From the NCBI GenBank assembly GCA_024401115.1, contig JAKSLP010000008.1, forward strand, positions 16,045-80,044: 64,000 nt of DNA, given 5' to 3'. Numbering within the stretch: the stretch's first letter is position 1; every line of letters starts with the position of its first letter. The position numbers were made by a program, and so were the translations under genes. Below are positions 24,275-32,825 of the stretch, in pieces. The notes below the pieces were generated by a model that was not told the origin of the DNA, did no database searches, and saw only the letters and a program-made list of their open reading frames with translations. Source of the stretch: Bacteroidaceae bacterium. GTDB taxonomy: Bacteria; Bacteroidota; Bacteroidia; Bacteroidales; Bacteroidaceae.

Positions 24275-25375
24275 ATGACACTATATCCAAAACTCATCAC
24301 CGATGCCTTGGCACAGGTGCGTTACCCTGGCACAGGCAAGGACCTGGTCAGTGCAGAGATGATTGCTGACAATATCCGTATCGACGGCATGAAGGTCAGT
24401 TTCTCCATCATTTTCGATAAGCCTACCGATCCGTTCAAGAAATCCGTAGTGAAATCGGCCGAAGCTGCCATCCATGCTTTTGTCAGCAAGGATGTGGAGG
24501 TGACCATCACTACCGAGAGCCGTCAGGCTGCCCGTCCTGAGCCTGGCAAGATGCTGCCTTATGTAAAGAATGTCATTGCCGTGAGCAGCGGTAAGGGTGG
24601 CGTGGGTAAATCTACCGTAGCAGCCAATCTGGCCGTAGCATTGGCCAAACTGGGCTATAGCGTTGGTCTGCTGGATGCCGATATCTTCGGTCCCAGCATG
24701 CCTAAGATGTTCCAGGTGGAGGATGCCCGTCCTTATGCCGAGGAGGTTGACGGCCGCGACCTAATTGTACCTGTCGAGAAATATGGCGTCAAACTGCTGA
24801 GTATCGGTTTCTTTGTAGACCCTGACAAGGCTACTCTGTGGCGTGGCGGTATGGCCAGCAATGCCCTGAAGCAGCTGGTGGGCGATGCCATGTGGGGCGA
24901 GTTGGATTACTTCATTCTGGATACACCTCCGGGCACCAGCGATATTCACCTGACCTTACTGCAGACTCTGGCTATCACCGGTGCTGTCATTGTCAGCACT
25001 CCTCAGCAGGTGGCTTTGGCCGATGCACGCAAGGGAATAAACATGTACATGAACGACCAGGTGAACGTTCCTATCTTAGGCTTGATTGAGAACATGGCCT
25101 ACTTCACCCCTGCCGAGTTGCCTAACAACCGTTACTACATCTTCGGTAAGGAGGGTTGCAAGCAGCTGAGCGAGGAACTGCAGGTTCCATTGTTGGGCCA
25201 GATTCCTCTGGTACAGAGCATCTGCGAGAATGGCGACAACGGTATGCCTGCTGCATTGGATGCGGGCAGCATTACCGGACAGGCTTTCTTGCAACTGGCA
25301 CAGCGTGTGGTTGAGGAAACCGAAAAACGCAACCGGGAGATGGATCCTACCAAGATTGTAGAAGTTCATAAATAA
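24275..25375 (+). CDS. mrp: Mrp/NBP35 family Fe-S cluster carrier ATPase
   Basis: A 366-residue cytoplasmic ATPase thought to carry iron-sulfur clusters to target proteins. An N-terminal MIP18/DUF59 domain (about 1-85) is followed by the deviant Walker A SSGKGGVGKST at about 104-114, LLDADIFGPSMP and the DTPPGTSDIHL switch region. The CxxC cluster ligands found in many NBP35 proteins near the C-terminus are not visible, which is usual for bacterial Mrp. Starts 38 bases after a dispersed repeat; the own terminator follows at once. Confidence 0.93.
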   Translation: MTLYPKLITDALAQVRYPGTGKDLVSAEMIADNIRIDGMKVSFSIIFDKPTDPFKKSVVKSAEAAIHAFVSKDVEVTITTESRQAARPEPGKMLPYVKNVIAVSSGKGGVGKSTVAANLAVALAKLGYSVGLLDADIFGPSMPKMFQVEDARPYAEEVDGRDLIVPVEKYGVKLLSIGFFVDPDKATLWRGGMASNALKQLVGDAMWGELDYFILDTPPGTSDIHLTLLQTLAITGAVIVSTPQQVALADARKGINMYMNDQVNVPILGLIENMAYFTPAELPNNRYYIFGKEGCKQLSEELQVPLLGQIPLVQSICENGDNGMPAALDAGSITGQAFLQLAQRVVEETEKRNREMDPTKIVEVHK

Positions 25376-25376
25376 A

Positions 25377-25406
25377 AATAAGGCTCCGAAGAGAGCCTTA
25401 TTTTTT
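25377..25406 (+). terminator. Intrinsic terminator of mrp
   Basis: AATAAGGCTC-CGAAGA-GAGCCTTATT with a T run directly behind the stop codon. Confidence 0.85.
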
Positions 25407-25408
25407 AT

Positions 25409-25499
25409 TGACAACAGACAACGGACTACAGTCAACAGACTGCCATGCGGAATATTGGCGAAGCCCCATCCGTTGTCTGTTGACTGTTGTCCGTTGTCA
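25409..25499. repeat. GTCCGTTGTC palindromic repeat, full copy
   Basis: Left arm GACAACAGACAACGGACTAC, centre ATGCGGAATATTGGCGAAGC, right arm TCCGTTGTCTGTTGACTG and TTGTCCGTTGTC. Lies exactly between two terminators. Confidence 0.8.
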
Positions 25500-25500
25500 T

Positions 25501-25536
25501 AAAAAAGGCTCCTGAATTTCAGGAGCCTTTTTTATT
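25501..25536. terminator. Bidirectional terminator downstream of the MsbA-like gene
   Basis: A-run, GGCTCCTGA-ATT-TCAGGAGCC, T-run. It includes the last bases before the stop of the minus-strand exporter gene. Confidence 0.85.
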
Positions 25537-27376
25537 ATACCTGCTGCATATCACACAGTTTCTTGTAATGTCCGTCCAAAGCCAGCAGATCGTCATGCTT
25601 GCCGCGCTCCACAATCTGGCCTTCGTGCAGCACACAGATCTCATCGGCATTGCGAATGGTGCTCAGACGGTGGGCAATGGCTATGGTGGTACGGTTCTTC
25701 ATCAAGCGCTCCAGGGCCTCCTGTACCATACGCTCTGATTCAGTATCCAGGGCACTGGTAGCCTCATCCAGAATCAGGATACGAGGGTTCTTTAAAATGG
25801 CCCGGGCTATGCTGATACGCTGGCGCTGGCCACCGCTTAACTTGCCTCCCCTATCGCCTATCATCGTGTTGTAACCGTCCTCGGTTTCCATGATAAAGTC
25901 ATGTGCATTGGCTATCTTGGCTGCCTCAATCACCTGCTCCATGGTGGCTTCCTTCACACCGAAGGTGATGTTATTATAGAAGGTGTCGTTAAACAGGATA
26001 GCCTCCTGGTTCACATTACCCATCAGGTCGCGCAGTTCCAGGAACGACACATCACGGATATCGGTACCGCCCAGTAGAATCTGGCCTTCCTGCACATCGT
26101 AGAAACGCGGAATCAAGTCCACCAGTGTGGTCTTACCGCTACCGCTCTGTCCCACCAGGGCTATGGTCTTACCGTCCTCAATATCCAGGTTGATGTGGCG
26201 CAGCACATATTTCTGGTCGTACTTGAAGCTCACGTCCTTAAACTGAATCAGCGGACCGTTTGTCTTCAAGTTCAGGTGCTTAGGCTCAGCCGGTTCCGGA
26301 ATAGAGTTGGTTGCCTGCAGAATCTTATCGATACGCTCCATACTGGCCATACCCTTGGGAATGTTGTAGGTAGCCTTCGAGAAATCCTTCAGCGGATTGA
26401 TCAGGCTGTACAGCATCACCAGATAGAAGATGAAAGTAGGCGCATTGATAAAGCTGTCCTCGGAATCCAGGATCAACCAACCGCCAAACCACAACACAAT
26501 AACAATAAGAATAGTACCCAGGAACTCGCTCATCGGATGAGCCAGTTGCTGGCGGATGTTCACACGGGTGATGGTATTGCGGTAATCCTCGTTGGTATTG
26601 GCAAAACGATTGTACATCTTGGGCTCGGCATGGAAGGCCTTGATGACACGCAGGCCACCCAGTGTCTCCTCTACCTGACTCATGGTGGCTCCCCACAGGT
26701 TCTGCGCAGTTAAGGAGGTTCGTTTCAACTGGCGTCCCACCTTACCCATGAACCATCCCATGCCAGGGAGTACAATCAGGGTAAACAGGGTCAACTGCCA
26801 GCTCACGGCTATCAGGGTACCGAAATAGGCAATAATCAGAATTGGGTTCTTGAACAGCATGTCCAGACTGCTCATGATACTGTTCTCCACCTCCTGTACA
26901 TCACCGCTCATACGGGCAATGATATCACCCTTGCGCTCGTCACTGAAGAAGCCCAATGGCAGGTTCAGTATCTTCTGGTAGAGCTGGTTGCGTATGTCAC
27001 GCACCACACCGGTACGGATAGGAATGATGGTGGCCGACGAAAGGAAATAGGCTCCGGTCTTCAGGGCGGTCATCACCGACAGGAAGATACCCAGGATGAG
27101 CAGGGTATTACTGGCTCCCACCGTCTCGATGAGTTGGGTTACCCCGTAATAGAAGTTGTTCACTGCCCAGTCCTTGATGCCCGATGCCTGGTCGAGTGTC
27201 AGGTACTGGTACACGGTACCGTCCTCCATCTTGAACAGAATCTGGAGGATAGGAATTATCAGGGTAAATGAGAATACGTTCAGTACTGCCGACAGGATAT
27301 TAAACAATATCGTCAGTACCAGATATTTTTTGTAAGGTGGCACAAACCTGCGCAGCACCTTCATGAATTCCTTCAT
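25535..27376 (-). CDS. MsbA-like ABC exporter (fused membrane and ATPase domains)
   Basis: A 613-residue half-transporter that should act as a homodimer in the inner membrane. Six membrane segments in residues 1-340 are followed by the nucleotide-binding domain: Walker A GQSGSGKTTL near 405-414, signature LSGGQRQR near 510, Walker B RILILDEATSALD and the H-loop IAHRLST. This is the layout of MsbA and other lipid or drug flippases; the substrate is not determinable. A second ATG four codons in is an alternative start. A GTCCGTTGTC-type repeat lies immediately upstream. Confidence 0.9.
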   Translation of the reverse strand: MKEFMKVLRRFVPPYKKYLVLTILFNILSAVLNVFSFTLIIPILQILFKMEDGTVYQYLTLDQASGIKDWAVNNFYYGVTQLIETVGASNTLLILGIFLSVMTALKTGAYFLSSATIIPIRTGVVRDIRNQLYQKILNLPLGFFSDERKGDIIARMSGDVQEVENSIMSSLDMLFKNPILIIAYFGTLIAVSWQLTLFTLIVLPGMGWFMGKVGRQLKRTSLTAQNLWGATMSQVEETLGGLRVIKAFHAEPKMYNRFANTNEDYRNTITRVNIRQQLAHPMSEFLGTILIVIVLWFGGWLILDSEDSFINAPTFIFYLVMLYSLINPLKDFSKATYNIPKGMASMERIDKILQATNSIPEPAEPKHLNLKTNGPLIQFKDVSFKYDQKYVLRHINLDIEDGKTIALVGQSGSGKTTLVDLIPRFYDVQEGQILLGGTDIRDVSFLELRDLMGNVNQEAILFNDTFYNNITFGVKEATMEQVIEAAKIANAHDFIMETEDGYNTMIGDRGGKLSGGQRQRISIARAILKNPRILILDEATSALDTESERMVQEALERLMKNRTTIAIAHRLSTIRNADEICVLHEGQIVERGKHDDLLALDGHYKKLCDMQQV

Positions 27377-27379
27377 TAT

Positions 27380-27417
27380 TATTGACTACGGACAACAGTC
27401 TACAGACAACAGACTGT
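27380..27417. repeat. GTCCGTTGTC-family repeat, short copy
   Basis: ATTGACTACGGACAACAGTC followed by TACAGACAACAGACTGTG. One arm of the family, squeezed between two minus-strand genes. Confidence 0.65.
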
Positions 27418-27421
27418 GATT

Positions 27422-28294
27422 TTATTTTAAGATAAATGAAGACTGGCCGATCATACGGTCGTCTACAAAGATAAAGATACGATAGGTTCCTGCCGACAGA
27501 TACTCATCTACATCATAATAGCCCTGAACATTCAGTTCCTCACCTCCGTACTCAATATAGGTCTTAAATGAGACTTCCAGTTTCTTGTTCTCGTAAGTAC
27601 AGGTCTCACCCTTGGTCAGTGGCGAGTTGTCCGGTTTCAGAATACGGACATAGGCATTACGACCACCGGTCTTTGCTGTCGGGTTACGGGCAATAGTATA
27701 ATTGACAGCCAACTTCATGCAATCCTTGACCTTCTTGGCAGCCTTACCTTTCTTGTTCAGAGGGGAAACGGTAATGCCGGTAGCATTCAGCTGCGAGGCA
27801 ATGCTTACGGTCTCCTTCAGCTGCTCCTTCTCAGTGTTCAGGTTGCTGATCTGAGTGGTAGCTGCGGTATATTTCTCCTTCACCTCGGTATTCTCGGCCA
27901 TCAGCTCGTTGTTGATACGCTGCAAGGAATCAATCTGCATCAGGTAATGACGCATCACACGGCGCACATCGGCCAACTCCTTGCGCAGACGTGTAATCTC
28001 GCGGGCATCGGTAGCCTTGACACGCTGCAGTTCCTCGAGCAACTGCTGGGCACGCTGACGCTCGGCATTCAGCTGCTGGGTCAGTGTATCGTTCTGGATG
28101 GTGTTCTTCAGCTCGTCATACTGCTGGGTAAAGCTCTTGTACTCGTTCTCCATCTCCTGCTTGTCCAGAGCCATCAGTTCCTCCATCTCCTGCTTATCCT
28201 GCTGTGCCTGATGCAATCCAAATCCTAAATAAGCTATTACACCTGCCAGCACCAGTATCAGTGCTACAATGGCTGCTATCCATCCTTTCTTCAT
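27422..28294 (-). CDS. Membrane-anchored coiled-coil protein, unknown function
   Basis: A 290-residue protein. The N-terminus is a single membrane segment (residues 5-26) without a cleavage site, then a long coiled coil (about 30-165, Gln/Glu/Leu-rich), then a beta-rich C-terminal domain (about 185-290) with Y-I-E-Y-G-G-E-E-L and G-T-Y-R-I-F-I-F-V-D-D-R. Probably periplasmic with an N-terminal anchor. No family recognised. The -7 box is TACCTTTG (28331-28324). A truncated copy of its first 23 codons and upstream region exists at 36121-36240. The MsbA-like gene follows after 45 bases and may be co-transcribed. Confidence 0.75.
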   Translation of the reverse strand: MKKGWIAAIVALILVLAGVIAYLGFGLHQAQQDKQEMEELMALDKQEMENEYKSFTQQYDELKNTIQNDTLTQQLNAERQRAQQLLEELQRVKATDAREITRLRKELADVRRVMRHYLMQIDSLQRINNELMAENTEVKEKYTAATTQISNLNTEKEQLKETVSIASQLNATGITVSPLNKKGKAAKKVKDCMKLAVNYTIARNPTAKTGGRNAYVRILKPDNSPLTKGETCTYENKKLEVSFKTYIEYGGEELNVQGYYDVDEYLSAGTYRIFIFVDDRMIGQSSFILK

Positions 28295-28451
28295 TGTTCT
28301 ATTGCTTTATAAATACTCTGGTGCAAAGGTAAGTTTTTTTGTGCAGATAAGCGCTATCAGTTGCGGGGTTTCTTTAGGCAAAGCGTTGTCTCCTGTTAAT
28401 AATGGGTTGTTTCATCGACATTTTGGCATCGTTCCGTTGATGCGCCTCCTG

Positions 28452-28497
28452 CCCCCCTAGTATGGTCCCCCTATAGGGGGACATACTTACGGGGGGA
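28452..28497. repeat. 46-bp inverted repeat overlapping the histidine kinase stop
   Basis: Core palindrome GTCCCCCTATAGGGGGAC (28465-28482), extended by imperfect CCCCCCTAGTATG / CATACTTACGGGGGG arms. The kinase stop codon (TAG) is inside. No T run follows, so it looks more like a REP-type element than a classical terminator. Confidence 0.7.
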
Positions 28498-29466
28498 GAT
28501 GGGGTTAGGGGAGCGCATCGAAGGAAAATCCAGAATAAACAATGCACCACCAGAATCGTGAGTAGAGCAGGTCAGGGAACCCTGGTGCAGATTCATGATT
28601 TGGCGACTGAGTGCCAGACCTATTCCTGAACCCGTCTGTTTGGAAGTATAGAACGGCAGGAATATATCTTCCTGAAGCTCCTTCGGAATACCCGACCCAT
28701 TATCGCCCACAGTGATGCGGGGAATGCCATTGGGAGAAGAAGCCGTAAACTCAACCGCGGTAGCACCAGCTTCTCTGGCATTCTTCACCAGATTGACTAA
28801 GATTTGCCGAATCATACCCTCATCACCTTGAAGAATCATGCCCTGTGCACACTGAATAGAAATGTGCAAATCGGGATACAAATGGCGGATGTGCAGCAGG
28901 AGCGACTGCACTTGAATAGGGGCAATAGTAGGCTTGGGCAAATGAGTAAGTTCATGATAACTATCCAGAAACTGTTTGATGGACCGACACTGGCCATGAA
29001 TCACTTCAACAGCCTCACGAGAGTCTTCGGAAGAATAATCATGTGCCAGCATGTCCTCACTTACCGAGATGAGAGGCGTAAGTGAGTTACGCAGTTCATG
29101 GGTCATGATGCGCAGAATGCGGTCATAGTACAAGCGTTTGGTTTCCAGGTCGGTCATATTCCTATTGTACACCTGCATAATGTGATTCATGTCCCGGTAC
29201 ATCTGCTGCAGTTCCTTGTCGTTGCTCAGCGGGAAACAGCTCATCATATCCTTATTGAGCAAACTGGCCAGGAATGATTTCACCTGATTGGGCACGAACG
29301 AAGCCGCTTGCGCAGTAAGGTACAGCAGGATAAGACAAAAGAGCAGGCTGCAAAGCAGATAGGAAAGACTATCAGTATAAAGCCAAACCACCACCATGAG
29401 TGCCCCCGATGCCACGAGCAGCAGGGAAAGCAGCAAGACATAGCGATGGTAATGGCGCTGAATCAT
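28471..29466 (-). CDS. Sensor histidine kinase of the MacB-type efflux operon
   Basis: A 331-residue inner-membrane kinase. Two membrane helices (about 9-30 and 36-56) enclose almost no periplasmic loop, so it probably senses within the membrane or envelope stress rather than through a large sensor domain. The phosphoacceptor is His123 in MTHELRNSLTP. The ATPase domain has N box LVKNAREAGA, G1 VGDNGSGIP and G2 TGSGIGLALS. The start overlaps the response-regulator stop by four bases. The last residues, about SPNPISPRKYVPL, come from a palindromic repeat and are probably not part of the fold. Confidence 0.9.
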   Translation of the reverse strand: MIQRHYHRYVLLLSLLLVASGALMVVVWLYTDSLSYLLCSLLFCLILLYLTAQAASFVPNQVKSFLASLLNKDMMSCFPLSNDKELQQMYRDMNHIMQVYNRNMTDLETKRLYYDRILRIMTHELRNSLTPLISVSEDMLAHDYSSEDSREAVEVIHGQCRSIKQFLDSYHELTHLPKPTIAPIQVQSLLLHIRHLYPDLHISIQCAQGMILQGDEGMIRQILVNLVKNAREAGATAVEFTASSPNGIPRITVGDNGSGIPKELQEDIFLPFYTSKQTGSGIGLALSRQIMNLHQGSLTCSTHDSGGALFILDFPSMRSPNPISPRKYVPL

Positions 29467-30068
29467 TGTATCACTCCGTATTTTTTCAGTTTGTTGTAAA
29501 GGGTTTGGCGCGACACACCCAACCGGTTAGCGGAACTCACCAGATTGCCTCCCTCCTGCTCCACTGCTTCCAGAATGTGCTTACGTTCCATTTCCTCCAA
29601 GGAGAGTTGACGGCTGGCAGCCAAAGTGTCCTGCAGGCTACTGGCCTGTGCAGCCAAAGTTGCCATCTCTCTGCGGGAACGATGCTTCACTATGGCATTC
29701 TCCAACTTGCTGATCAGCACCTCATTCTCCCAAGGCTTAGCAATGAAATCCTCGGCTCCCTGCTGCAGGCAGCGTACTGCCAGGTCAATGTCACCGAATG
29801 CGGTAATCAGCACCACTGCAGGTGGATTCTCCATCGCATTGATCTGGTTCAGCCAGAACAGGCCCTCCTCGCCATCCAACCTACGGGAATCGAAGTTCAT
29901 GTCCAGCAGCACCACATCCACATCGCCCGGTTGCAGCAAGGCTGGAATGAGGTGTGGATCGGGTACGGTCACCACGGTGTCAAACACCCTGCCCAGCACC
30001 AGTTTCAAGGTGCGAAGTACTGCCTGATTGTCATCAATAACTAGTATCTTATAAGGATTACTGCTCAT
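29463..30068 (-). CDS. Response regulator, receiver plus Fis-type HTH (no AAA+ domain)
   Basis: A 201-residue regulator. The receiver domain (1-120) has acidic pocket D12-D13, phosphoacceptor Asp56 in VVLLDMNF and a late I-A-K-P-W. A short linker leads to a Fis/NtrC-type helix-turn-helix at about 160-200 (E-G-G-N-L-V-S-S-A-N-R-L-G-V-S-R-Q-T-L-Y-N-K-L-K). The sigma-54 AAA+ module normally between them is missing, as often in Bacteroidota. The start MSSNPYKILV is preferred to an upstream ATG at 30098. Likely controls its own efflux operon, perhaps via the 16-bp inverted repeat at 36055-36098 (inference). Confidence 0.9.
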   Translation of the reverse strand: MSSNPYKILVIDDNQAVLRTLKLVLGRVFDTVVTVPDPHLIPALLQPGDVDVVLLDMNFDSRRLDGEEGLFWLNQINAMENPPAVVLITAFGDIDLAVRCLQQGAEDFIAKPWENEVLISKLENAIVKHRSRREMATLAAQASSLQDTLAASRQLSLEEMERKHILEAVEQEGGNLVSSANRLGVSRQTLYNKLKKYGVIQ

Positions 30069-30098
30069 ATTGCGGCAAATATAACCATAAAATTTCAC

Positions 30099-31349
30099 CT
30101 AATCAAGAATGATGACTTCCGAATCGCCAAACTTGTCGTAACCGGTGGTAATCACCTTATCACCGGGTGCCAATCCTTCCAGGATTTCATACTGCGAAGG
30201 GTTCTGTCTGCCGATGGTAATCGGGGTGCGTACAGCCTTCTTGCCCGACTTGTCCAATTTATAAATCCACTGCCCGGCGGTGTTCTGGTAGAATGATCCG
30301 CGTGGAATGACCAGTGCCTGCTCGGCCTTGCCCAGTTCTATCTGCACTCGGTAGGACTTTCCCACCCGGATATTTTCGGGTTGTTTCTTCTCGAAGACCA
30401 AATCTATTTCAAAGGTACGGTCTTTCACCTCGGGCACCACCTTGGTAATGTGCAGCGGAAACTTTTCGCTCTGGTAACTGATGGTAGCGGGCAGTCCGGA
30501 AGTGATACGGTCGATGTAGTATTCGCTGAGCGAGGCGTGTACTTTGAAATCGTCCAGCACCTTCACCTCGGCTATGGATTCACCGGCCACGACATGCTGT
30601 CCCGGAGTAACGGAGATGTAGCTGAGCTGACCGTCGCACGGAGCGGTAATGACCAGGCTTTCCAGGCGCTTCATGCTGCGCTGGTATTTTTTCTGCTCGC
30701 GTTCCATATCACGTGCCAGCAACTGTCCCTTCAGCACAGCAGACGAGGAGTCGTTGCGCAGGGATTGGAGTTCCAGTTTGGAGCGCTCTTGATTGTAGCG
30801 ATACTCGTCCTCGGCCACCTGCAACTGCGCCTTGCTTTTGATACCCATACGGTTCTCCTCGCGGTCCAGCTGAATGTTCTTCTCCAAACGGTCCATGTCG
30901 TAGCGGGTCTGCAACGCCTGTTTCTTCAGGTTCAGCCGCATCTTCTCCTGCTCAATAAGTTGCTCCTGGTAGGAGGTATGCTGACGTGCCAAATCATCAC
31001 GCTGGTCCTCGATACTCTGCTCCAGTTCGGGGTTAGTCAGTACCATGATGGTATCGCCTTTCTTCAGCGACTGACCGTCTTCAGCCACAATGCGCAACAC
31101 ACTGCCCGACTCCCGGGCATTGACTTTCAGGGTCAGGATAGGCCTCACCAGTCCTTCCACATCCACATATTCCCGGAAAGGTTGTGTCTTGGCCTCGCCA
31201 ATCTTCAGTTCATCGCCATCCACCCTCAGTTTCTTTGGGCCAGCTGAGAGTAGGATAGCCAGGACGATGAGTGCCAAAATGGCTGCTCCGCCTGCCAGAT
31301 AGTATCTATGCCTGATGTACCAGGGTTTCTTTTCCAATAGTTTATCCAT
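30099..31349 (-). CDS. HlyD/MacA-type periplasmic adaptor protein
   Basis: A 416-residue membrane-fusion protein: one N-terminal anchor (about 17-36), lipoyl-type half motifs, a long alpha-helical hairpin (about 105-230, coiled-coil-rich) and beta-barrel domains. It would bridge the MacB-type ABC permease and the TolC channel encoded in the same operon. Eleven bases follow the TolC stop; the response-regulator gene begins 30 bases later. Closest in design to adaptors of Bacteroidota MacAB-like systems exporting peptides or lipid-like compounds; substrate unknown. Confidence 0.88.
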   Translation of the reverse strand: MDKLLEKKPWYIRHRYYLAGGAAILALIVLAILLSAGPKKLRVDGDELKIGEAKTQPFREYVDVEGLVRPILTLKVNARESGSVLRIVAEDGQSLKKGDTIMVLTNPELEQSIEDQRDDLARQHTSYQEQLIEQEKMRLNLKKQALQTRYDMDRLEKNIQLDREENRMGIKSKAQLQVAEDEYRYNQERSKLELQSLRNDSSSAVLKGQLLARDMEREQKKYQRSMKRLESLVITAPCDGQLSYISVTPGQHVVAGESIAEVKVLDDFKVHASLSEYYIDRITSGLPATISYQSEKFPLHITKVVPEVKDRTFEIDLVFEKKQPENIRVGKSYRVQIELGKAEQALVIPRGSFYQNTAGQWIYKLDKSGKKAVRTPITIGRQNPSQYEILEGLAPGDKVITTGYDKFGDSEVIILD

Positions 31350-31360
31350 AATAATGTCAT

Positions 31361-32824
31361 TTATAAATTCTCCGGCAACGGCCAGGAGATGGGACTGTTC
31401 TGTGCAAAGTCGTACCCCGTCATGGAGCGAAGTCCGTAGTACAGGCTCCAGTAGGTGGACAGACTCTCGATGTAGCTCCGGCGTGCGGCATCCTTCTCGC
31501 TGATAGCACTGTTCAGGTCCAGAATAGTATTCTTGCCCAGAACATAAAGTTTGCGTGCCACATCGTAGCGGCGTTCGGCGGTCTTGTCTGCCTGTTGTGC
31601 CACGGTCACCCGACGGCCCTGAAGATTAAACTGCTGCACCATCTTGGTGACATTCTGCTCAAAACTCTTCATGCCCTGCTCGGCATTCACATCGGCCAAA
31701 TCTACCTGCGACTGTGCCACATGCCTACGCCCTTTTCCTCTTCCCCAATCCAGGATTGGAATGGCTAGGGTAACCGAAGCGTACTGCATGTCGGTGGGGT
31801 TACGATAGGCATCGCTGAAAGCAGAGCCGGTCTGCGACAGGCCGAACTGCATATACAGGTTGGCTTTCAGTCCGGTATTGGCCTTCACCTCGGCCAGGTT
31901 ACTGCGACTTTCCAACTGAGTCCTGCGGTAATAGTCAGGATCGGGACTGTTCTGCAAAGCCAGTTCCAGTGCCTCTCCCAAAGGAATCTCCAATGCCTGA
32001 ATCTGGCCGTCGGCTTCAACCCTTAGCCGGGTGTTGGTGGGCAAGTCCAGATAGTTGCGCAGTTCTTCGGCAGCCACATCCAACTGTACATCCGCATCCA
32101 GCAAATTGGTTTCCTCGTTCAGTTTGTTGAGCTGCAGTTGCAGCATCTCGTTCTCGCTGATGGTGCCTATATTGTAGCGTCCTTCGGCAAAGGTACACAG
32201 CGTATCGGCCGAAGCCAGGTTGCTGTGGGCTATATCCACATTGGTCTGCGCCTTGGCTAGTGCAAAGAACAGGGTACTGGCCTGCGATGCCACCAGTTCC
32301 ATGGTTTCGTTGTACTGTTTCAAGGCCTCGCGCCAGCGCACAGGCTCTATGCGGCGGTTCCACTTCTGTGCATTGTAGCCTATCAGATTCTGCTCATAAC
32401 CCATAGTGACAGGTTGCGAGCGGAAACTGGTCTGTCCCGCACCCTCAAACTGCTTTTCACGCAACAGTGATGAAGATACGAACAGGCTACCACCCGTCCA
32501 GGGGATGTTCTGAGTGATTTGAAGCGACAGGTCGGTACTCAGCTGGCTGACATGCAGGAAGCTGGCAGTACCGTCGGGCTGTACAATACGGTCAATTCCA
32601 CGATTGAACTGGGGACTGGATACCAAAGAAACCAAGGGCTTGTAACTGGCTTGATAACTGCGGTACGACCAGTAGGCACTGCGCAGCGAATGCCGGGCTG
32701 CCAGGGCGGCAGGCGACTGCTGCTGGGCCATAGCGATGGTCTCCTGCAGGGTAACCTGCAGGGGTTCTTGGGCACAGAGTGCGCCACAGGCCATCAACCA
32801 CACGATGAGTAGCAAATGCTTCAT
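31361..32824 (-). CDS. TolC-family outer-membrane efflux protein (MacB-type operon)
   Basis: A 487-residue outer-membrane channel. The signal peptide MKHLLLIVWLMACGALCAQ fixes the start at 32824 (an upstream in-frame ATG would give ten extra residues inside the permease 3' end). Two TolC repeats of coiled-coil helices are evident, with the second ending in NTILDLNSAISEKDAARRSY, the usual late-helix motif. Only one base separates it from the permease stop (TAA-A-ATG). Confidence 0.88.
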   Translation of the reverse strand: MKHLLLIVWLMACGALCAQEPLQVTLQETIAMAQQQSPAALAARHSLRSAYWSYRSYQASYKPLVSLVSSPQFNRGIDRIVQPDGTASFLHVSQLSTDLSLQITQNIPWTGGSLFVSSSLLREKQFEGAGQTSFRSQPVTMGYEQNLIGYNAQKWNRRIEPVRWREALKQYNETMELVASQASTLFFALAKAQTNVDIAHSNLASADTLCTFAEGRYNIGTISENEMLQLQLNKLNEETNLLDADVQLDVAAEELRNYLDLPTNTRLRVEADGQIQALEIPLGEALELALQNSPDPDYYRRTQLESRSNLAEVKANTGLKANLYMQFGLSQTGSAFSDAYRNPTDMQYASVTLAIPILDWGRGKGRRHVAQSQVDLADVNAEQGMKSFEQNVTKMVQQFNLQGRRVTVAQQADKTAERRYDVARKLYVLGKNTILDLNSAISEKDAARRSYIESLSTYWSLYYGLRSMTGYDFAQNSPISWPLPENL

Positions 32825-32825
32825 T

